The notes beneath the pieces are model-generated. The model saw nothing but the letters and a program-made list of their open reading frames with translations, did no database searches and was not told the origin of the DNA. This document shows, one piece after another, positions 18,290 through 26,497 of a stretch of 49,173 nt of DNA. Numbering within the stretch: the first letter of the stretch is position 1; each line of letters opens with the position of its first letter. The DNA comes from Ciceribacter sichuanensis (GTDB lineage: Bacteria; Pseudomonadota; Alphaproteobacteria; Rhizobiales; Rhizobiaceae), in contig NZ_JAMXLX010000015.1 in assembly GCF_024055605.1 (NCBI RefSeq), positions 1 to 49,173 of the forward strand. The letters are read 5' to 3'. A program made the translations under genes and the position numbers.

Positions 18290-18837
18290 CCACGCCTGGC
18301 GACATTCTCGCCTTCTGGACCGCGGCTGGACCGGAGAAATGGTTCGCCAAGGATGATGCATTCGATGCCTTCATCCAGAGCGATTACTTGGCCCCACATT
18401 TCGCCGCTTCACGCGGCGAATATGTCGCATGGGAAGAAACGGCGGAAGGAGCGCTTGCCCTCCTGATTCTGCTCGACCAGTTTCCCCGTAACCTGTTTCG
18501 CAGCAGCGGCCATGCCTTTGCAACCGATGGGCTCGCCCGCGCCGTCGCCCGCCGGGCGCTGGATCGGGGGTTCGGCGAAATCGTCGATCAATCGCTGGCT
18601 ATCTTTTTCTATTTGCCCTTCGAACATTCCGAGGATCCGGCGGACCAGGAACTCAGCGTCTCGTTGTTCACCCAGCATTTCGAACTGACAAACGATCAAC
18701 TGGTCATGAACTACGCGTTGGAGCACAGGGATATCATCGCCCACTTCGGCCGATTTCCCCATCGCAACGCCGCTCTCGGCAGAGAGACGACGCCTGAGGA
18801 ACAGGCCTATCTAAACGATGGTGGCTTCAAGGGCTGA
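18286..18837 (+). CDS. DUF924 family protein
   Basis: 183-residue protein of the DUF924 (YP_010... -type tetratricopeptide-like) family, function not established. Family hallmarks visible are the start PGDILAFW, LLILLDQFPRNLFR near residue 60, YLPFEHSED near 110, and HRDIIAHFGRFPHRNAALGR near 150. The ATG at 18286 overlaps the ubiG stop (ATGA), indicating coupled translation. The frame is open far upstream but antisense or out of frame with ubiG, so only this start makes sense. The conserved Phe/Arg/His positions hint at ligand binding, but no reaction is assigned. Confidence 0.9.
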   Translation: MTTPGDILAFWTAAGPEKWFAKDDAFDAFIQSDYLAPHFAASRGEYVAWEETAEGALALLILLDQFPRNLFRSSGHAFATDGLARAVARRALDRGFGEIVDQSLAIFFYLPFEHSEDPADQELSVSLFTQHFELTNDQLVMNYALEHRDIIAHFGRFPHRNAALGRETTPEEQAYLNDGGFKG

Positions 18838-18874
18838 TTGAAAAAACAGTGCGTCCGAAGAGGGCCGTCACGCT

Positions 18875-19303
18875 TCAGTTCGTATCGTCCGGCAGCATCG
18901 GTAGTGGTGCAATCTCGATTCCCTCATCGATCAAGGAGTTCACCTCGTTCAACGAAGCCTGCCCAATGATGCCGCGAGCCTCGGTTTCCCCGTAATGGAT
19001 CTTCCGGGCTTCCTCTGGGAAGCGCTCGCCGACATCCTCGCTGTTGGCGCGAATGGAGGCGATGATCTCCTTGAGCTTGGCCGCCGCCTCTTTCTGTGCC
19101 TCGTTGACCGCCAGGGCGCCAATCTTCTCCTTGTGCCGCGCGGTCGATATCGAAGGCGCCATCAGCACCTTCGATATGTCGAGCGAACCGCAGACAGGGC
19201 AAGCCAGGAACCCGCTTGCCTTCTGGCGGTCAAAGTCAGCGCTCTCCGAGAACCAGCCCTCGAAGTCGTGCGCATTCTCGCAGATGAGAGAGTAGCGGAT
19301 CAA
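18875..19303 (-). CDS. DUF1178 family protein
   Basis: 142-residue alphaproteobacterial protein of unknown role. It begins with IRYSLICENAHDFEGWF and has CPVCGS near residue 40, a zinc-ribbon-like pattern together with the early cysteine. The start is a TTG at 19303 preceded by AAAGGGGGCG and overlapping the stop of the nitrilase gene by 4 bp (TTGA). Longer in-frame starts would lie inside the nitrilase gene and add arginine-rich non-family sequence. Co-transcribed with the nitrilase and probably grxC. It converges with the DUF924 gene 37 bp away. Confidence 0.9.
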   Translation of the reverse strand: MIRYSLICENAHDFEGWFSESADFDRQKASGFLACPVCGSLDISKVLMAPSISTARHKEKIGALAVNEAQKEAAAKLKEIIASIRANSEDVGERFPEEARKIHYGETEARGIIGQASLNEVNSLIDEGIEIAPLPMLPDDTN

Positions 19304-20160
19304 ACGGTCACGCCCCCTTTCGCCAGCAGCGGAGCGACAATGTCGACTTCGAAGTCGCGGGCGTTCTTGAGATTGGGGATCTTCGCCCGGGCAGCCTTCA
19401 CCGCACCGGTATCGATATCGGCAATCACGACGGCCTCGCCTGTTCCGCCGGCCGAGGCCAGCACCTTGCCCCATGGATCGACGATCATCGAATGGCCAAA
19501 GGTCTCGCGACCGTCCTCATGCACCCCGGCCTGAGCGGCGGAAATCACGAACGCGCCGTTCTCGATGGCCCGGGCCCGAAGTAGCACTTCCCAGTGTGCC
19601 TCGCCCGTCTGCCGGGTGAAGGCGGCCGGGGTCGTCAGGATTTCGGCTCCGGCCAAGGCCTCCGCCCGGAAGAGCTGCGGAAAGCGCACGTCGTAGCAGA
19701 CGCCGAATCCAAGCCTTGCGAACGGAAGATCCGCTACCACGGCGCGCGAACCCGGCCGATAGACGGCGCTTTCGCGCCAGCTCTCGCCGTTGTCGAGATC
19801 GACGTCGAACATGTGAATCTTGTCGTAACTGGTGATCTTGCGGCCATCCGGACCGAACAGGAAGGCGCGGTTGGCAATCTTCCCATCGGCAAGCAGGATC
19901 GCGGTCGAACCGATATGCAAATGGATCGAAAGCTCGCGGGCAAGTTCTGAAGCGGCCCTGACGACGATGTCAGTGTCCTCGTCGCGCAGGATGGCCTGCA
20001 ACCCCTTGCGGTCCTTCTGGATTGCTCCAGTCATCTCCGGCGTCTGTACATAGACGGCACCGTGAGCGGCAGCTTCGCGCACGAGCCGAACCATCGAGGC
20101 GACATTCTTTTCCGGGTCGACACCCGAGCACATCTGGACGGCAGCAACCTTGAAACTCAT
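19300..20160 (-). CDS. Carbon-nitrogen hydrolase (Nit1-type amidase)
   Basis: Nitrilase-superfamily cytoplasmic amidase of the Nit family, for which deaminated glutathione is the established substrate in other organisms; that substrate is inferred here. The catalytic triad is visible as Glu 42 (TPEMTG), Lys 114 (YDKIHMFD) and Cys 155 (GVCYDVRFP). The 286-residue length is normal. Its position 11 bp after grxC, another thiol-redox gene, fits a glutathione-related role. Stop overlaps the TTG start of the DUF1178 gene. Confidence 0.92.
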   Translation of the reverse strand: MSFKVAAVQMCSGVDPEKNVASMVRLVREAAAHGAVYVQTPEMTGAIQKDRKGLQAILRDEDTDIVVRAASELARELSIHLHIGSTAILLADGKIANRAFLFGPDGRKITSYDKIHMFDVDLDNGESWRESAVYRPGSRAVVADLPFARLGFGVCYDVRFPQLFRAEALAGAEILTTPAAFTRQTGEAHWEVLLRARAIENGAFVISAAQAGVHEDGRETFGHSMIVDPWGKVLASAGGTGEAVVIADIDTGAVKAARAKIPNLKNARDFEVDIVAPLLAKGGVTV

Positions 20161-20171
20161 GTCAATATTCC

Positions 20172-20429
20172 TCAGTTGGCGAGCAGCGGATCGAGCTTGC
20201 CGTCCCGATCCAGCGCGTAAAGATCGTCGCAGCCGCCGACATGAACGTCACCGACGAAAATCTGCGGGAATGTCATCCGGCCATTGGAGCGGGAAATCAT
20301 TTCCTGCCGAAGCTCCGGCTTGTCCGTCGCGTCATGCTCGAGATAGGCGACGCCCTTGGACTCCAGCAGGCTTTTCGCACGGGCGCAATAGCCACAGAAC
20401 TGTCGCGTGTAGATGGTCACCGATGCCAT
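20172..20429 (-). CDS. grxC: Glutaredoxin 3
   Basis: Small glutathione-dependent disulfide reductase (85 residues). The dithiol active site CGYC lies at 12-15 in RQFCGYCARAK. The cis-proline loop TFPQIF and the GGCDDL glutathione-binding motif follow. It sits between comF and the nitrilase gene, all leftward with short gaps. Full length. Confidence 0.96.
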   Translation of the reverse strand: MASVTIYTRQFCGYCARAKSLLESKGVAYLEHDATDKPELRQEMISRSNGRMTFPQIFVGDVHVGGCDDLYALDRDGKLDPLLAN

Positions 20430-20485
20430 GGAATACTCCGGTCAGGTAAGCGTGATGAAAGGAGACGGGGCCGTCCCGATCACGC

Positions 20486-21247
20486 TCATATAGGACCGGA
20501 CAATGCCCTTGCAAAGGTTAAAACTGTGACATTGGTAGCCCCCGCTTTCTTGAGCGCTCGCGTTGCCGAACTCACCGTCGCACCTGTCGTATAGACGTCA
20601 TCGACCAGCACGATACGCCGCCCGAACACGGCGGGGGACAACTGTTCCGGCACGATGAAGGCTCCCCGAACGTTGAGTTCGCGGGCATTGGCTGTCAACC
20701 CGACCTGTTGGCTGGTACGCTTCCGTCTCACAAGCGCCTGCGGCTCGAACCGCCGACCGGAAAGCCGCGCCACGTGCCGTGCCAGTTCCGCCGACTGATT
20801 GAACATGCGGCTGAACAGCCGGCTGCGATGAAGCGGAACGGAGACCACGCAATCGCAGGAGGAAAGGGCTTCTCCTCCGGCCCTCACCATCCACCCAGCC
20901 ATCATCGGCGCGAGGTCTGTCCGGTCGCGATATTTGAGGGCGTGCACGAGATAGCGGGCGATGCCGTCATGCACGGCAACCGAGCGCAGACGATCGAATG
21001 CCGGCGGATTGGCAATCGCCTCGGCCGACACCATGCCCGCGCCCGGATCATGCCCGAACGGCGTGCCGAGCACCTCGCAGAACGGCCGTTCGATGAGCCG
21101 AAGCTCCGACCAGCAGGAAGGACATAGCGCGCCATGCCGCCCCGTACGCACATGACAGTGGGCGCAGCCGGGAGGAAAGACGGTATCACGCAAGCCGCCC
21201 GCCACACGCAATGGCAGATCGACGATGACCGACCTGATGACCGACAT
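20486..21247 (-). CDS. ComF family phosphoribosyltransferase-like protein
   Basis: ComF-family protein. In naturally competent bacteria homologues aid DNA uptake; here the role is unknown. A zinc-finger-like region (CAHCHVRTGRHGALCPSC, about residues 23-40) is followed by a type I phosphoribosyltransferase domain with the PRPP-binding loop VLVDDVYTTGATV near the C-terminus. The start was set at ATG 21247 (MSVIRSVIVDL), the usual family position. ATG 21274 is also possible; neither has a clear Shine-Dalgarno. Divergent from the methyltransferase gene, with a TTGACA hexamer at 21279-21284 between them. Confidence 0.88.
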   Translation of the reverse strand: MSVIRSVIVDLPLRVAGGLRDTVFPPGCAHCHVRTGRHGALCPSCWSELRLIERPFCEVLGTPFGHDPGAGMVSAEAIANPPAFDRLRSVAVHDGIARYLVHALKYRDRTDLAPMMAGWMVRAGGEALSSCDCVVSVPLHRSRLFSRMFNQSAELARHVARLSGRRFEPQALVRRKRTSQQVGLTANARELNVRGAFIVPEQLSPAVFGRRIVLVDDVYTTGATVSSATRALKKAGATNVTVLTFARALSGPI

Positions 21248-21339
21248 GGAATTTTGCTCTATGCGACCCGACATAAGGTTGACATTAGGCGCTTGCCGGC
21301 GCCTTTGCCAGACCGTGAATTTCAAGAGGATGTCTTCTG

Positions 21340-22221
21340 ATGGAAAGGCTTTTCGACGATCGGCTGATTGCCGCCAACCGCAGGCGTGCGCTGTCGGCCA
21401 TGACCGAGGGCGCCGATTTCCTGCTGGAGATCGCCGCAGGCGAAATCGCCGATAGACTTTCGCTGGTCGAGCGCCGCTTCGAAGATGCCGTCGAACTGCA
21501 TGGCGCCACAGGTCTCACCGCACGCGCCGCCCTTGCCACCGGCAAGATCGACCGGCTGGAACGCATCGAGGTTGCACCGGACCTTACCTCCGGCGCAGAG
21601 AGCGTCCGCGAAGCAGCATGGGAAACGGTGCCGCTGGAACCCCAGTCGGTCAATCTAGTGCTCTCTCCGCTATCGCTGCACCTCACCAATGACACGCCCG
21701 GCGTGCTCGTGCAGATCCGCCGCGCCCTGAAGCCCGACGGCCTGTTCCTCGCGGCAATTCCCGGCGCCGGCACGCTTGCCGAACTGCGCGACGTACTGCT
21801 CGCGGCAGAGGCGGAACTCTATGGCGGCGCAAGCCCGCGCGTCATACCCTTTGCGGATATTCGCGACATTGGAGGGCTGCTGCAGCGCACCGGTTTCGCC
21901 CTGCCCGTCATCGACGAAGAGAGTTACACAGTCCGCTATGATTCGATCTTCCCGCTCATGCGAGACTTGAAGGCCATGGGTATGACCAATCCGCTGCTCG
22001 GGCGCAGCAAAAAGCCGGTAAACAGGGCGTTTTTCATGAGAGCAGCCGAGCTTTATGCGGAGCGCTATTCAGACCCGGACGGGCGTATCCGCGCCACCTT
22101 CTCCATCATTTATGTCTCGGGATGGGCTGCGCATGAAAGCCAGCAGAAGCCGCTGAAGCCGGGATCCGCGAAAATGCGCCTCGCCGACGCGCTCGATCCG
22201 AACCGCAAGCCTACGGAATGA
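21340..22221 (+). CDS. SAM-dependent methyltransferase-fold protein (NDUFAF5-like)
   Basis: 293-residue class I methyltransferase-fold protein related to BioC and to the mitochondrial complex I assembly factor NDUFAF5. The N-terminus MERLFDDRLIAANRRRAL and the motifs VNLVLSPLSLHLTNDTPG and PDGLFLAAIPG are family-like. The glycine-rich SAM loop is poorly conserved (VELHGATGL), as in NDUFAF5, which acts as an arginine hydroxylase, so a true methyl transfer reaction is not certain. A bare AGAGGATG precedes the ATG by a few bases. It converges with the pilin gene. Confidence 0.85.
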   Translation: MERLFDDRLIAANRRRALSAMTEGADFLLEIAAGEIADRLSLVERRFEDAVELHGATGLTARAALATGKIDRLERIEVAPDLTSGAESVREAAWETVPLEPQSVNLVLSPLSLHLTNDTPGVLVQIRRALKPDGLFLAAIPGAGTLAELRDVLLAAEAELYGGASPRVIPFADIRDIGGLLQRTGFALPVIDEESYTVRYDSIFPLMRDLKAMGMTNPLLGRSKKPVNRAFFMRAAELYAERYSDPDGRIRATFSIIYVSGWAAHESQQKPLKPGSAKMRLADALDPNRKPTE

Positions 22222-22230
22222 GGAACCGGC

Positions 22231-22404
22231 TCAGTTGCCGGTACCGGTCACGTTCGTTTCGATCGTGCCGAACATGTTCTGAAGCGCACCGCTGAACGCG
22301 CCGAAACCACCGATCAACGCAGCTCCCATGATTGCCGCCAGCAAGCCGTATTCGATAGCGGTCGCGCCCTGTCGGTCTGCAAGGAATTTCCGGACGAGAT
22401 GCAT
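22231..22404 (-). CDS. Flp/TadE-type class IVb pilin subunit
   Basis: 57-residue prepilin. The short basic leader is followed by the Flp signature GATAIEYGLLAAIM, where prepilin peptidase would cut after glycine 13 and the glutamate at +5 is conserved, then one hydrophobic helix. ATG 22404 gives exactly the family length; the frame continues upstream without family character. No tad/cpa assembly genes lie nearby, so either it is exported by a Tad machine encoded elsewhere or it is a solitary paralogue. The upstream neighbour encodes a small one-helix membrane protein in the same orientation. Confidence 0.93.
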   Translation of the reverse strand: MHLVRKFLADRQGATAIEYGLLAAIMGAALIGGFGAFSGALQNMFGTIETNVTGTGN

Positions 22405-22465
22405 TTCGTTTCCCGCGAGTGATGACCGAACGGCCGAGAAATTATGACTTGTCTGAAATATTGAA

Positions 22466-22783
22466 TCAGCACCCGTCGGCGCCATAGCCGTCGACGATGC
22501 AAACCGATCCCGGTGTTTTCTGAAGAACGCTGCGACGGATCGTGTAACGCTTGCCGTTATCCGAGCGGTTGATCGACCCTGTGCTGAGCATGTCGTACTC
22601 GTCCGGCTGGAAAGCGAGGCTCTTTCGCTCCGTCTTTCCGGCAAGCATCGGCGTCAGGACAAGCGACAGGGCAATCACCGCCGTGCCAAACAGCAAGGCG
22701 ATGTTCAAAACTCCAGTCTTTCCCGACTTTTGCGAAGACCGCTCTCTCGACCGGACGGTCTTCCAGAAATCCTCGTTTACCAT
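22466..22783 (-). CDS. Hypothetical single-pass membrane protein
   Basis: 105-residue protein not recognised. Positions 1-26 are basic and polar. One membrane segment (about 28-50, LNIALLFGTAVIALSLVLTPML) is followed by a periplasmic tail with DEYDMLSTGSINRS and two cysteines near the end (CIVDGYGADGC). ATG 22783 is preceded by GGAG at a good distance; a GTG four codons earlier is the alternative. It lies 61 bp upstream of the Flp pilin gene in the same orientation, so a joint role in pilus or envelope function is possible, but nothing in the sequence proves it. A tandem 11-bp repeat lies upstream of it. Confidence 0.75.
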   Translation of the reverse strand: MVNEDFWKTVRSRERSSQKSGKTGVLNIALLFGTAVIALSLVLTPMLAGKTERKSLAFQPDEYDMLSTGSINRSDNGKRYTIRRSVLQKTPGSVCIVDGYGADGC

Positions 22784-22857
22784 GACACGCTCCACGCACG
22801 CTCTAACGCATGAACAGAAGCGAGCTTTGCCTGATGGTGATAAACTTTGGGTTAAGA

Positions 22858-22879
22858 ACGTCCTTAAAACGTCCTTAAA
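22858..22879. repeat. Tandem 11-bp repeat ACGTCCTTAAA
   Basis: Two exact adjacent copies of ACGTCCTTAAA about 75 bp upstream of the small membrane protein gene. The spacing of one helical turn fits a regulator binding site in the promoter of the leftward pilin pair. No family can be named. Confidence 0.6.
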
Positions 22880-22882
22880 CTG

Positions 22883-22894
22883 TAGGATATCCTA
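22883..22894. repeat. 12-bp palindrome TAGGATATCCTA
   Basis: Perfect palindrome overlapping the mutT stop codon, four bases past the tandem 11-bp repeats. It may be part of the same regulatory region or a chance feature. Confidence 0.45.
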
Positions 22895-23305
22895 AAGCAG
22901 ATCCTGGAGGAAGGGAATGAGCGGCTCGTCAGCCGGCGGCATGGGGTAATCGCGCAGTGCCTGGGGACGAACCCACTTGATCGCCTGCCCTTCCTTGCCA
23001 TGGGCAATGCCCTCGTAACGACGGCAGACGAAGAGCGGCATCAGCAGATGGAATGTCTCGTAGGTATGGCTGGCGAATGTCAGCGGCGCGAGGCACGCCA
23101 CCTTGGTCGTAATGCCGATTTCTTCTTCCATCTCGCGGATCAGCGTCTCCTCGGGGGTCTCACCCGGCTCGACCTTGCCACCCGGAAATTCCCAAAGGCC
23201 TGCCAGCGACTTGCCCTCCGGCCTCTGGGCCAGAAGGATGCGGCCGTCGCTGTCGATCAGCGCGCAGGCCGCAACGAGAAGGATCGGCTTTTTCCCGTCG
23301 CTCAT
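22892..23305 (-). CDS. mutT: 8-oxo-dGTP diphosphatase MutT
   Basis: Nudix hydrolase that removes oxidised dGTP from the nucleotide pool, preventing A:T to C:G transversions. The full Nudix box (Gx5Ex7REUxEExGU) is visible as GKVEPGETPEETLIREMEEE followed by IGI, at about residues 42-64. LWEFPGG precedes it as in MutT. 137 residues, usual length. Its start overlaps the stop of the upstream GNAT gene (ATGA), and argJ lies just before that, giving a leftward argJ-GNAT-mutT run. Confidence 0.92.
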   Translation of the reverse strand: MSDGKKPILLVAACALIDSDGRILLAQRPEGKSLAGLWEFPGGKVEPGETPEETLIREMEEEIGITTKVACLAPLTFASHTYETFHLLMPLFVCRRYEGIAHGKEGQAIKWVRPQALRDYPMPPADEPLIPFLQDLL

Positions 23306-24081
23306 GCGTCTTTCCCCTTGCGCCAGTAGTGGTAGCGATAGGCTTCCTTAAAGCCGAGCTTGCGGTAAAGGGCGAGCGCGGGCTCGTTATCCGCAACGAC
23401 CTGCAGCCAGGCACGCCGGGCACCCCGCATGCGGGCCCAACGCAAAGCCGCGGTCAGCACCTCAAGGCCAAGCCCCTTGCGCCGCTGGTCGTCCGCAACA
23501 GCAAGCGACATGATGCCGGCAAGATCGTTGTCCTGGACGCACAGCGTTGTCGCGACCGGCCCACGTTCGGCTGTCTCGATAACGAAGAGGCCGGTCGGCG
23601 GCTTGATCGCGCCGATGATTTCTGCAAGAGCCGGCTTCAGCGCAGCGTCCTCGGCCTGCAGCTCGAGGCTTGCATCGACATAGCGACCGACATCATGTGT
23701 CGGGAGATGATCGAGCGTATCCGGCAACACGATCTCCGAGAGATCGCAGGTCATCGTGACCACGTCCTCGAAGCACTCCCAGCCTTCCGTCTCCAGATGA
23801 TTGATGAGCTGCTTGGGTGCCAGCGGGGTCTGGCGAACGATCAGCGGGCGACCGTAGGAAGCGAACTTCCGCCCGGCCTTCTCCAGCCGGATCGCGATGT
23901 CGCGACTGTCGGAGGGATCGAGCGCGACGATGCAGTTCAGCCGCTTGGACGGATGTCCGCCGGTGAGCCGGATCTGCCAGCTGCCGTCATATTGCACATT
24001 TGCCGCCGGCCAGGCCCGGAAGCCCACGGCTTCCAGCCGACGCACCAGCGGCAGATTGTCTTCAAAGGGTACAGCGAGCAT
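23302..24081 (-). CDS. GNAT family N-acetyltransferase
   Basis: 259-residue protein. The C-terminal GNAT domain (about residues 130-255) has the acetyl-CoA-binding segment DDQRRKGLGLEVLTAAL and the motif B/C sequence AWLQVVADNEPALALYRKLGFKEAYRYHYW. The N-terminal half is a degenerate second GNAT-like region. The substrate is unknown. ATG 24081 (MLAVPFEDN) was chosen because the longer frame runs into argJ. It sits 8 bp after argJ and overlaps mutT by 4 bp, a conserved arrangement in rhizobia. Confidence 0.9.
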   Translation of the reverse strand: MLAVPFEDNLPLVRRLEAVGFRAWPAANVQYDGSWQIRLTGGHPSKRLNCIVALDPSDSRDIAIRLEKAGRKFASYGRPLIVRQTPLAPKQLINHLETEGWECFEDVVTMTCDLSEIVLPDTLDHLPTHDVGRYVDASLELQAEDAALKPALAEIIGAIKPPTGLFVIETAERGPVATTLCVQDNDLAGIMSLAVADDQRRKGLGLEVLTAALRWARMRGARRAWLQVVADNEPALALYRKLGFKEAYRYHYWRKGKDA

Positions 24082-24089
24082 TCTGGTCG

Positions 24090-25331
24090 TCAGCTCCGGT
24101 AGTCGCCGTTGATCGCAACATATTCCTTGGTGAGATCGCAGGTCCACACAGTCGCGCGGCCATCGCCGAGGCCGATATCGACCTTTACCGGAATGTCCTG
24201 CTCCTTCATAACGGCCGTGGTCGCAGCTTCCGAATAGGCCGGATCCCGCTCGCCGTTGACGGCAACGCGGATGTCGCCGAACCAGATCGCCAGACGGTCG
24301 CGATCAGCCATTTCGCCGGACTTGCCAACGGCCATGACGATACGACCCCAATTGGCATCCTCGCCCGCAACAGCCGTTTTGACCAGCGGTGAATTGGCGA
24401 TGGAAAGGGCAATCTTCTTGGCGGCCTGATCCGACTCGGCGCCGACGACAGTCACTTCAACCATCTTGCGAGCGCCCTCGCCGTCACGCACCACCTGGAG
24501 GGCAAGGTCCTTCAGAAGATCGTTCAAGGCGGACGTGAACCCGGACAGCGCCGGATCCTCAGCGGATTCGACCTTCTTCTGGCCGTCTGCGGCAGCGGCC
24601 CCGGTTGCAAACAGCAGAAGCGTGTCCGAGGTCGAGGTGTCGCTGTCGACCGTCACCGAATTGAAGGTCGGCTCGACGCCGGCGGAAAGAAGCGCCTGCA
24701 GTGCCGGGGCCGCGATATCGGCATCCGTCACCACGAAGGACAGCATAGTCGCCATGTCGGGCGCGATCATGCCGGCGCCCTTGGCGATGCCGTTGATCGT
24801 CACCTTGACGCCGCCGATCTCGGCAGAGCGGGTGGCGACCTTCGGATAGGTATCGGTGGTCATGATGGCCTTGGCGGCTTCCAGCCAGAAATCGCCGGTG
24901 GCACCCTTTGCCATGTCACCCAGAACGCCGGCGAATTTCGTCGCATCGAGCGGCTCGCCGATCACACCGGTCGAAGCGAGATAGATCTCGTTCTCAGCGC
25001 AACCAAGGGCAGCTGCTGCCGACTTCGCGGTCAGTTCCGTCGCCGTCCGTCCCTTGACGCCCGTGAAGGCGTTCGCATTGCCGGAATTGACAACGACGCC
25101 GCGCGCCACGCCGTGACCGAGGTTGGAGCGGCAGAAATCGACCGGAGCGGAAGGGCACTTCGACTTCGTGAACACGCCGGCGACAGTCGCCGGACGCTCG
25201 AAGGACATCAGCAGGACGTCGGTGCGGTTCTTATACTTGATGCCTGCCGCCGCGGTCGACATGGACACGCCGCGGATCACCGGCATTTCGGCATAGGATT
25301 TCGGAGCGAGGGGAGAAACGGTTTCAGACAT
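24090..25331 (-). CDS. argJ: Bifunctional glutamate N-acetyltransferase/amino-acid acetyltransferase ArgJ
   Basis: Recycles the acetyl group between N-acetylornithine and glutamate in arginine biosynthesis, and may also make N-acetylglutamate from acetyl-CoA. The 413-residue precursor cleaves itself into two subunits: the conserved site KGAGMIAPDMATML is present, with Thr 195 as the new N-terminal nucleophile. ATG 25331 (MSETVSPLAP) follows AGGTGG. Downstream of the prolyl isomerase gene, with a hairpin between them. Confidence 0.96.
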   Translation of the reverse strand: MSETVSPLAPKSYAEMPVIRGVSMSTAAAGIKYKNRTDVLLMSFERPATVAGVFTKSKCPSAPVDFCRSNLGHGVARGVVVNSGNANAFTGVKGRTATELTAKSAAAALGCAENEIYLASTGVIGEPLDATKFAGVLGDMAKGATGDFWLEAAKAIMTTDTYPKVATRSAEIGGVKVTINGIAKGAGMIAPDMATMLSFVVTDADIAAPALQALLSAGVEPTFNSVTVDSDTSTSDTLLLFATGAAAADGQKKVESAEDPALSGFTSALNDLLKDLALQVVRDGEGARKMVEVTVVGAESDQAAKKIALSIANSPLVKTAVAGEDANWGRIVMAVGKSGEMADRDRLAIWFGDIRVAVNGERDPAYSEAATTAVMKEQDIPVKVDIGLGDGRATVWTCDLTKEYVAINGDYRS

Positions 25332-25352
25332 CGATACCACCTGTAACAGGAA

Positions 25353-25371
25353 GGCCCGCAAGATGCGGGCC
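25353..25371 (-). terminator. Hairpin between the PpiC gene and argJ
   Basis: Seven-bp GC stem GGCCCGC / GCGGGCC with a 5-nt loop, 24 bp past the stop of the isomerase gene. Only a weak T tract (TTCCTGTT) follows on the minus strand, so termination may be partial, letting some transcription reach argJ. Confidence 0.55.
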
Positions 25372-25394
25372 CAAGGATTGAACGGAAGCAGCGA

Positions 25395-26255
25395 TTACTG
25401 CTGCGGCTGCTCTTCCTGCTGCTTGTTCACGTCCTCGTAGCCCTTGCGCAGGGCTTCATCGACGATTTCGACCTTCTTTTCGGCCTTAGCCTTTTCGATG
25501 ATCTCAAGGTACTTGTCACGCATGACGAGCTGACGGACCTGCGGGCCGACTTCTTCCAGGGTCGGAGGAGCGGCTTCGCGCTTGTCCTCGACCTTGATCA
25601 CGTGGTAGCCGAACTGCGTCTTGATCGGGGTCTTGGAATAGGTGCCCTTCTCCATGGCGAAGGCGGCTTCCTCGAATTCCGGAACCATGCGGCCCTTGGT
25701 GAAGTAACCGAGGTCGCCACCTTCCGACTTGTTCGGGTCGGTCGACTTTTCCTTGGCGAGTTCGACGAAGTCCTTGCCGGCGTCGAGCTGCTTGATGATG
25801 TCCTTGGCCTCTTCCTCGGTCTTGACGAGGATATGACGGGCGCGAACCTCTTCCTGCTTTGGCAGGGCAGCGATTTCCTTCTCGTAGCGCGCCTTGACCT
25901 CGGCATCGGTGACGGCGTCGACGACATGCTTCTTGAAGTAGAGGTTGTGCAGTTCCCGATCAGCGATATAGGCCATGCGACGCTGGTATTCCGGATCGTC
26001 CTTCAGGCCCTCGCCAACAGCAGTACCTGCGAGCAACTTGACGTCGATGGCGCCGGAAAGCGCTGCGACCTTCTTCTGCTCGTCAGGAAGCTGGGAAAGC
26101 TGCGGATCGAGGTTGGCAACGGCAAGGTCGAGTTCCGACTGGGTAATGGTGAGATCGCCGACCTTGGCGACGACAGCGTCTTCGGCCAGAACCTGGTTCT
26201 GGAGCCCGATCAGAGCGACGCAGGCGGCAAGGGCGAGTTTATGAAAGCGAAGCAT
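25395..26255 (-). CDS. Periplasmic parvulin-type peptidyl-prolyl isomerase
   Basis: Periplasmic folding catalyst for exported proteins. A signal peptide (residues 1-24, cleavage after VLA) leads into a SurA/PpiC-like N-domain, then a rotamase domain at about 138-232 (VRARHILVKTEEEA, GGDLGYFTKGRMVPEFEEA, TQFGYHVIKVED). The tail after 260 is charged and ends in a Gln/Glu-rich stretch. 286 residues, usual for alphaproteobacterial PpiC proteins. Divergent from secA, which exports its substrates. Confidence 0.94.
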   Translation of the reverse strand: MLRFHKLALAACVALIGLQNQVLAEDAVVAKVGDLTITQSELDLAVANLDPQLSQLPDEQKKVAALSGAIDVKLLAGTAVGEGLKDDPEYQRRMAYIADRELHNLYFKKHVVDAVTDAEVKARYEKEIAALPKQEEVRARHILVKTEEEAKDIIKQLDAGKDFVELAKEKSTDPNKSEGGDLGYFTKGRMVPEFEEAAFAMEKGTYSKTPIKTQFGYHVIKVEDKREAAPPTLEEVGPQVRQLVMRDKYLEIIEKAKAEKKVEIVDEALRKGYEDVNKQQEEQPQQ

Positions 26256-26497
26256 GTGAAACCTTTCGGATGGGGAACCGTTTCTTGACCGTTCGAATCG
26301 GGCGAAAAATTGTCCAAAGCACGGTAGACCAAGCGTTTGCGGCCAAGCTGCGCCGTTGACATCATTCGACCCCCCTCTTATCTGTCACGCAACCGCGCGT
26401 CCAGAGCCGTTTCCGGGCCTCCCGTGCCTGCGTGCCGAATTTCGGCCGGCGACCAGGATACGCAACGAATATGACGAAGGTCAGAAAGGACCATCGA

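Noticed and set aside
21279..21284. TTGACA as a full promoter of the methyltransferase gene
   Set aside because: No acceptable -10 hexamer at 16-18 bp spacing.
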